From Euglena gracilis (Eukaryota; Euglenida; Euglenophyceae; Euglenales): DNA of 64,000 nt. Position numbers and translations under genes: made by a program. Of this stretch, positions 32,201 through 41,200 are shown piece by piece. Under the pieces are notes generated by a model that was not told the DNA's origin, ran no database searches, and saw only the letters and a list, made by a program, of their open reading frames with translations. Location of the stretch: assembly GCA_039621445.1 (NCBI GenBank), contig CP154957.1, positions 24,590,938 to 24,654,937 on the forward strand, given 5' to 3'. Numbering within the stretch: position 1 is the stretch's first letter; every line of letters starts with the position of its first letter.

Positions 32201-35200
32201 GAGAAATATGAACAGTGAATGAATGGGACAGTTTCCGAGTCGTTTTTTTCCTCGCAGTCATCACCGGACTGTTGGGTGAATTGGAGATCATCCGGACACG
32301 GATGAGTGGTTTGCTTATGCCTTACGGCGTGCTCATGGGCGCGTCGAATCAGCAACCGCAGATACGACGCCACAGAGGTTGGCGAGCGGGTACCCCGCAG
32401 CACCACGCGAGAGATCCAGTTTCCGATATACATAAAGCGGCCCAGCACCCCAGCACCTTCCTCTGATAGTGAAATCAAGGCATTCCGAATACTCTGTTTC
32501 TCTTCCTTGAACAGCGGGGTTTTCTGCGAGATGCGGGTTTCAAAACCACGGGTCTGCAAATCAGCCAATGTGGTTCCTGGTGCGTCTGCCTCTTGCAGGC
32601 GATACAGCAGGGCATAAAAATCTGGATGTGGAGGTTGCGAGGTCACACTTTGCAAGAGATGTGCGTGAGCGATACCCATTCCAGCATCAACATCGTGAAA
32701 CCGAGACCGGTGTTTTTTGGACTTTGGCTGATCCAGGTCCTGGGGCGTGGCCTTCACGGAGTCCGTGAAGTTGATGCGCAGCAGTGCAAAGTTGTACTTG
32801 CGGCACGTGAGATCAATTCTGACCAGAGACGTGTTGTAGTTCTTACGGCGAGCCAACTCCGGATCAGCGCGTAGTCTGCTGTGAAAGCTCTCGGCCAGGT
32901 TGGTGCCTGGCGATGCATGTGCCGGACAGTCCCTCAAAGCCACAACAGCCGCGAATGCGGCATCCGACTTTCAACCGCAGGGATACAGCACGCAACACAT
33001 GTAAGCTCAGGATCCCAGCTCAGGCACCCAGAAAGCACAAATCGCTGCTATCTGAAACACAACAAATAATTCGTCACATGCAGGAAGGATGCATTGGAAA
33101 CACAGGTGAGGGATCCCTGACCCCAGACGATTCTCCCACGTGCTCACCACTCTGTCGCTGAACAGGCCTTCCCGCCCTGCGGACTGGCATAATGCAGTCA
33201 TGTCCACGTCAAACCATGAGCCCTCGGGAATAAGGGAGGCACCCAAAGACGCACAGACGTCAAAAGTCAGCTGGTGTGCCAGCGGTCCAGCCCGCAACAA
33301 CATGCTGCGGGCCCCCGGAGCGGTCGTGTATTTCTCTTGTATTGCCGCGACTGCGGCACGGAGTTGTTGGGCGGACATGATAGCGTCCGGCTCATGCGGT
33401 TATTGGCAAGACACCATCGCACACAAAACAGTGGTGTAACGGACCCGTGTCACCCAAAAAAAGCATGTGGTTATTAGCAAGACAGCAGGGCAGCAGAATC
33501 CCACACAAAACAGTGGGGTAACCATCTCAAAAACCATCTCAAAAAAAGCATCATCATAAACAACAGCACAATAAAAAAAACCACACCCAAAAAGAGGGCA
33601 AATGCAATCCGCGGGAAAAAAAAACAGCACGCACAGGGAAGTCTTGTTTGGAAATCCATTCTGTGGCGCAGTTGCTCCACATCTCGCTTTGCTTCAACGT
33701 ACTGAGGATGCCTTGCATCCATCGGTGCCAGAAGCAACTCCTTCCAATGCCGAAAATCTTGAGTCACAATGCAACCGTGCTCCGGTCCAAAAATACGTGC
33801 GAGCAGACCGTACAGCAGTGCGTGCCATTTTTCCCAATCGTCCACACATATTTGGCTTGGCGGCACTTTTGTCTTTGCAAATGCACTGAGGAAGACGGCC
33901 TCCATGTTGTCAAATTTCTCAGTGGCGCAAATCAGAGTTGACAAAACAACTCCGGTAGAGCCAAAAACTGAGGCGAGGACGTACGACAGTTCCACAATAT
34001 CCGTCGAGGGTTGAGGGCACACCACCGTTTGCACCCGTACACGCACACCGTTTGCACACACACCCCAGCACCATCGGACAGTTTTTCAACGAAACATGAG
34101 GCGCAGTGCTGAAAAAACAACAACGAAACAGGCGGTGTGATTTCTCTGTGGCACTGTTCGGGTCCTGGACAGGTGCACCATTCCTTGCCACCCAGATGTT
34201 CCCAACCGCCCTGTAAGTGTAGTCAAACTTCAGGTATCGGCCTTCCTCTGCCAGTGTTTCTGGATCAACGCCCTTCAGATCCCAGTGGTTCTGCACCACC
34301 CATGCCTTGTACGCCCAGTCTCGGAGAACCCGAGCGCATGGCAGTGCTGCCGTCATGAGCTGCAGCTCCTGCTGCACCTTTGTCTGAACATGGCGTGTAT
34401 CACCACGGAAACCACGCCTTTCCAAAGCCTGCAGCAGGGTGTGGCTTTAAGGAGGGAGTAAAAAATGTTTTTGACCTCAACTCACCTGCTGTCGTCTTGT
34501 ACATGTCGGATCAAAACCCTGTTGTCATACCCGTTGTCAGCGTACCGTCAGCGTACCACACCATTTCCCCACCCAAGAAAGCTGGCGCCCAAGCTTCCGG
34601 TGACCAGTTTAATCCTGCCGAAAAATGTCCTGTCAATTACAAATAGCCGCACTGGGGGGGGCAATGGTATCCAATGGGTCAGAAAATGGTCCTGGAAAAA
34701 CAAAGTCAGGGGTGACATACGTCCCCGCAATTTGCAAAACAGCCACAGGGACGGTACAACTTCAGGAGGTTCCGCAACAGCAGCCTCAAATCGCGGGTCC
34801 AAGCAAGGGAAAACCGCGCCGAACGGTGTGCAGAGCAGAGGTACCTCTGCACTGCAATGGCAGGTGGCCCCATTTGGCAGTCAGGCAGTTTCACCTGGAA
34901 AAAATCCAGCACGCACCCCAACAGCAGTTCGATGTTCGATCCTGTCCACATGCCGCCAGCTTACCATCAATTTGCCATTTTCTCCATCCAGCACCCAATA
35001 CAGTTTGCATTTTCCCTACACGCGCCCATTCGTTACAGCTGACACAGCAACATTTCCACGGGCGGTCAGTTTCAGATATTTTCCTGAGGGCAACTGGCAC
35101 CTCACCCACTGCCACAGTGGCGTCTGCCACAGGCCCAGAGTCTCGCCCAGCAGGTGCTTCTGTTGCCCTGGGCAGGCTGTTGTATGAGGGGGGGGGGGTG

Positions 35201-38200
35201 TAAAATTTTTGGGGGTTCACCCACGGCAATAGACTGGCCCCAGCATCCAAAGCATCCGTCTCATGAAGATCCGCTTCATGAGACATAACTCCCTCTGCCA
35301 CAAGCTCTTCCGCACGTGCAACAGGTGGTCCCTCTGCCACAGCCTCTTCCAGATGTGCAGCACGTGGTCCCTCTGCCACAGCCTCTTCCGCACGTGCAGC
35401 AGGTGGAGCCTCACCGTGTGTGTCCTGCTGACCATCTGCCACCGCAGATGGTGCAACCTGCACCCGGGGCCGAACGTGGCCCCCCCGCCGGTGCACCTTC
35501 AAATGTTGTGCAATGTAGGCTGGTTTACAGCAGCATCCTGTGTTTTGTCCAAGTGTTTGATCAAACTCAAAAATTACCACTCAGCCGGGATCATGACCCC
35601 GACTGCCAAGGTCTGCTGAGGCCCAGATGTAACACAGGTGCTCTGCTCAGTGACTCGGGCAGCAACTACAGCCTGCACCCCCACCCAAAAAAAGTTGGAT
35701 TTTTTATAAAGAAGAAAAAAATTTGGTATAAAAAGGAAAAATTTACACCACTCAGTGACTCGGGCAGCAACCACAGCCTGCACCTCCACCAAAAAAATTA
35801 GCTTCTTTTTTAAAGAGGAGTAAAGAATTATTCTTAAAACAACTACATATGGGAAAATAATGTTGTAAAGAGTATTTAAATACACATATATGTGAAAGTT
35901 ATTATCAATCTATATCAATGTATGGTAAACCCCCCCCATTTAAACCGACTCCCCTTCTAAACCGACCTACCCTTCCAAACCGACCCATTGCAGAATTTCA
36001 ACCAAAAAAAGAAATAAACCGACCCATGGCAAGTTGGATAACAAACATGCGCAACATAATGGAAGCCGCCAACGGAAAGAGCGTCCATGCTCATTGAATA
36101 GTTAGTATTGATGACCCAAAATTAGGATTTTACACCCAAAATTTGGCATTTGCTTCAAAATTTTTGGAGTTTGCACCTCAAATTGGGCATTTTCTTCCGA
36201 AAATTTGGTGTTGGAACCCAAAAATTACAAAATTAGGCATTTGCTATCTAGAATTTGAAGTTTGCACCCAAAATTAGGCAGTTTGCCACCAAAAATTGGA
36301 CATGACACCCAAAATTCAGCATTTGCCACCGAAAATAAGAATTTGCATCCCAAGTTAGGCATTTGTCACTCAAAGTTAGGCATTGGCCAACCAAATTGGG
36401 CATTTGCCGATTGAAATTGCCTTGCTAACATCAACCCGCTTCCGTCGCGCCGTTGGCCAGCCGTGTGCTCCCCCTGAAACCGACCCCCCGTCTAAACCGA
36501 CCCCCTCCAGGATTTCCGCCAACCCAAAAGTCCTAAACCGGCGTTTGAGACGCCGGGTTCAGGACAGAACCGGCGTCCCCCCCCACGGGTTTTCCGGACG
36601 CCGGTTCTGTCCTAAAACCCGGCGTTAGGAACGCCGGTTCTGTCCAAAACCCGGCGTCCGGTTTGGGACTGTATTTTGTGTAAAAAAAAAGTGTGCCAAT
36701 GTGACCCCAGAAACAAAAATCTCCTTGGATGAAAGGGGATAAAAGGCACAATTGCTGAGTGCAAAATATCATGGATAACTGACGGCAAGCGTTTTGCAGT
36801 TTCTGAGGTGGGGGGGGGAGGATTGCAAGGCATACAGGTTGCTACAGCTGCACTGATTACAGGGCAAAACATATTGCCGGCAAGGAGACACATTACAGAA
36901 ATTTTGGCTGGACCCCACTGGATTTTTTCAGAAGTACGGTTGGGAATTTTGGGTGGACCCCCCCTTGGGTTTTTTCAGACATACGGCAGGGAAATTTTGG
37001 CTGGACCCGCCCTGGCTTATTTCAAAAATTCGGTTTAATGTTGACTGCCCACCCCTGGGTTTTCTCTTAGAATTACGGTTGGGAAATGTTGGCTGGACCC
37101 CCCTGGGTTTTTTAGAAATACGGTTGTTAAATGCTGGCTGGAACCCCCCATGCGTTTTTCAGAATTGCGGCTGGTAAATGTTGGCTGGAGCCCCTGGGTT
37201 GTTTCGGACATACGGAGGGGAAACTGTGGTTGGACCTCGCTGGGTTTATTATCACGGTTGGGAAATTTTGGCTGGACCTGCTGGGTTTTTTTCTGTCAGA
37301 AATACGGTTGGGGATTACGGCTGGAACCCCCATGGCTTTTTTAGAGTTTCAGATATTTTCTGTTTGAATCCTCTGGTTTTTTTTCTTCAGAATTTGCTTT
37401 GGGACGTTTTGGCTGTTCCCCCCGTGGGACCAAAGGGGAACGCTAGTGAACGTACTTCTAAGTGCTCCCTGGCCCGAAGGGGGTGAACGCCGGTTCTGTC
37501 CTGAACCCGGCGTCTCTAAAACGCCGCTTTAAACAGGGGATTTTTTTTACCCAAAACCATGCTTCTTGGCCTCCCGGACCCGGAAAAAGGGTTTTCGAGC
37601 CGAAAATGGGCGTTTTTCGACCATCATGGCCATCATGGCCATCATGACCTGTGATGGCCATGATGCGTTTTTTTGTGTTTTTTTGTGTTTTTTTTGCGTT
37701 TTTTTAGCATTTTTTTTTGCATTTTTTGGCACTTTTTTGTGTGTGTTTTTTTTCATTTTGCAGTGTGGTGTTCATTGTGTGGTGTTCAAGTGTTCAAGTG
37801 TGGTGTTCATTGCCCTGCTTACATTTCATTTGCCCTTGTTTGCCCACTATGCACCCACTACGCTATGGTGCGTTGTGGTTTCGTGGTACCACCCCCCCCC
37901 ATATTGTCCCCCCCCCCCATATTGTCCCTCGGCCCGGCCGACGGGGGGTTTTTTTGGCTCGGCCAATGAAATTTCCTTTGGTACCCCCATCAGGGGTTTT
38001 TTTAAGACCGGGGGGGGGGAGGGGGGGGTCCCCCCCCACCCACCCACCCCCCGGGGGGGGGGCCCCCCCGGGGGGGGGGGAGGGGGTCCCGGGGGACCCA
38101 CAAAAAATGGCCGAAAATCGCGAAAAGTGCTAAAAATAGAATTTTTTCGGCGCCTGCGGCGCCGAAAAGTATATCCCACCCCCCTCCGGGGGGGACCCCC

Positions 38201-41200
38201 CCCCGGGGGGGGGGGGGGGGTCCGGCGGAACCGCCCCCGCCCACCCCCCCCCCCCCCCCGGGGGTCCAAACTTAAAAAAATCCCTGACCCCCATATTGTC
38301 CCCCCCCCCATATTGTCCATTTGGGGTCCCAGTGGGAAGGTGGTTGGGACAATATGGGGGGGGGGGTACCAATGAGCACCTTGTGAGTGAACCAACCGTT
38401 TGTGTCCTCCACACAGCTGAGTCTTTGATACTTTCTCCCCAGTGCTGTGTGGAGGAATGAGCTATTTATGAGGGTTGTTCTTTGCTTTAATGCAGGGACA
38501 CCATGGGGGGAGCACACGGCTGGCCGACGGCTGGCCGACGGCGTGACGGAAGCCGGGTCCTGTCGTTGAGCTTTTGTTGAGTTGCAAATGCCTAATTTGG
38601 TGTGCCTGTTCTAAATTTTGGAAGGCAAATTCCTAATTTAGTGTGCCAATTCCTAATTTTGAGGTACAAATTCCTATTTTCATGTGTATATTCCTAATTT
38701 TGAGTGGCAAATGCCTAATTTTGGGTGTAAAGTGCAGATATTTTGAGTGGTAATCCCAAGTTTGGTGTGCCAATGCCTTCTTTTGAGTGGTAAATTCCTA
38801 ATTAGTGAAAAGGTTCCTAATTTTGAGGGGATTTGGTGGGCCAATTCCTAACTTTGAGTGATTAATGCCTAATTTGGGGTGCAAAGCCCTACAAGAGGGG
38901 TTGCTTTGGGCAATTTTTAGTCACTTGAAACCGTTCCACACAAAATTTCAGCATTTTTCCGTCCATAACAGGTAATTTTTGTCAGTTCGTGGAAAATGGA
39001 CCATCAACTGAACAATTTTTAGTCATTCGAATAATTTTTGCAAAATTCCTTCACAATGACTATGGAATGACCCAAAAATCGGCTGAAATGGTCAAAATTG
39101 GTAAAAAAAAGTCCCAAAATTGGCAAAATTGACAAAAATTGACGAAAAATGACTTCAAATGGGCAAAAATGCAGCCTCCACGAACGATGAACATGACCTT
39201 GACAGGGGATTGGCGGCGAAATTGTTTTTGTATTGTCGAGCTATGGCTCGGGTCATTTTCCTGTGAGTCACACGGCTGGCCGACGGCTGGCCGACGGCTG
39301 GCCGACGGCGTGCTCCCCCATGGATTCTGAACATGAATTTGATGCTCTGGTGTTGTCAACTGCTGATGGAGCATCTGAAGTTGAAATGGAAGTTGATGAT
39401 CAAGATGCAAATGAAAGCCAAAACAAGAAACACAAACTCTATTATGGAGCCAAGGCCGGGGATTTTTTTTCTTTGTTGGTGACATTAGGGTCAGGGGTTT
39501 TTTCAGAGTCGTGGACCCCCGGGGGGGGGGGGGGTAGGGTGGGGGGGTCCGGTCGAGCCGCAGGCGCCGAAAAAAGGCGGCCGAGTTATTCACGCGCGAA
39601 GGGGTCCAAACTGGGTAAACCCCCCCAATAAGTGCACGGGTGTGCGCATTTTAAGGACGTAGTTTCGGACCCCAAGGGGTGCGCACTTATTAGGGCACTG
39701 CGCATTTACCAGGGCAATGCCCAAAATATTTGATTTTCCCCCACGATATTTCATTTTTCCCCCTTCTTGTGACGTGAAGCAATGATTCAAGTGATTACGT
39801 GTCAAATTTGGGTTTGGGCGATAGAAATAGTTGGTCTGAGAAGGTTTCTGGCCTGAGATGTGACAACAATCTCTCCTTTGGGGGGGTGCGCACTTTTTAG
39901 GGAGGTAGACACAATTAGGGCAGCACTTACCCCCCCCTAAATGACACCCCCCCCCCTAGATGACCCCCCTGGGGGGTCATCTAGGGGGGGGGGTCATAGA
40001 GCAGAGCAATTTTTTAAGTGGGAAAAGTATCCCCCCCCTAAATGACCCCCCCCCCTAGATGATCTTTTGGGGGGTCCTGAAGCAACATTAATAGGCCCGG
40101 CGGCCCAGCGGTCCAGCCGGCGGCCCGGCGGTCCGGCCGGCGGCCCGGCCGGCAGCCCGGCGGCCCGGCGGTCCGGCCGGCGGCCCGGCGGCCCGAAAAA
40201 CGCTCGTTTTCGGATCAAAGCAGTTTTTCTGGGTCCGGGAGGCCAAAAAACATCGTTTTGGGCAAAAAAAATTTTCGATTTTTTTCGACTTTTTTGACCT
40301 TGTTTTGACCCAAAGTCAATGGGTTGGCGGCCCAAAACGGGGCGCTGGCGGGTCGAAAAACGCTCATTTTCGGCTCAAAAACGGTTTTTCTGAGTCCGGG
40401 AGGCCCAAAAACATCGTTTTGGGCCAAAAAATTTTTTTCGATTTTTTTCGACTTTTTTGACAGGGGTTTTGGCCCGAAGTCAATGGGTTGGCGGCCCAAA
40501 ACGGGGCGCTGGCGGGTCGAAAAACGCTCGTTTTCGGCTCAAAACAGTTTTTCTGGGTCCGGGAGGCCAAAAAACATCGTTTTGGGCAAAAAAAATTTTT
40601 TCGATTTTTTTCGACTTTTTTGACAAGGTTTTGGCCCGAAGTCAATGGGTTGGCGGCCCAAAACGGGGCGCTGGCGGGTCGAAAAACGCTCATTTTCGGC
40701 TCAAAAACGGTTTTTCTGGGTCCGGGAGGCCCAAAAACATCGTTTCGGGCAAAAAAAATATTTCGATTTTTTTTCGACTTTTTTGACCCATGATGCCCAT
40801 CATTGGTCATGATGGCCATCCTCGGTCATGATGGGCATCATGGGTCATGATGGGCATCATGGGTCATGATGGCCATCCTGGGTCATGATGGCCATCATGA
40901 CCCATGATTGCCATCATGGGTCATGATGGCCATCATGGGTCATGATGGCCATCATGGGTCATGATGGCCATCATGGGTCATGATGGCCATCATGGGTCAT
41001 GATGGCCATCATGGGTCATGATGGCCATCAGGGTCATGATGGCCATCATGGGTCATGATGGCCATCATGGGTCCATCATGGGGTCATGATGGCCATCCTG
41101 GGTCATGATGGGCATCATGGGTCATGATGCGCGCAAATTTTCGGAAAATTGAAATACGCAAAAAAACCGCATCTGCGTTCCCCCCCCCCCCGGTCTATAT

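Larger units (their letters stand above)
36100..38890. repeat. Region framed by inverted arrays of AATTAGGCATTTGCC-like units
   Basis: 36110-36420 holds about ten divergent 30-bp units with CACCCAAAATTAGGCATTTG. 38580-38890 holds similar units in reverse orientation (CAAATGCCTAATTTTGGGTG). Just inside, GGCCAGCCGTGTGCTCCCCC (36453-36472) is inverted at 38505-38525. It looks like a 2.8-kb DNA element whose terminal inverted repeats are themselves repeat arrays. No ORF was found inside. Confidence 0.5.

Noticed and set aside
39320-39457. This exon as the first exon of the coiled-coil gene
   Set aside because: Phase would allow it with a GC donor, but the gene would then span FKBP exon 1 on the opposite strand. 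The exon at 42443 needs no overlap and uses a GT donor.
40785-41130. CRISPR array
   Set aside because: The units are directly tandem without unique spacers and the context is eukaryotic intron.
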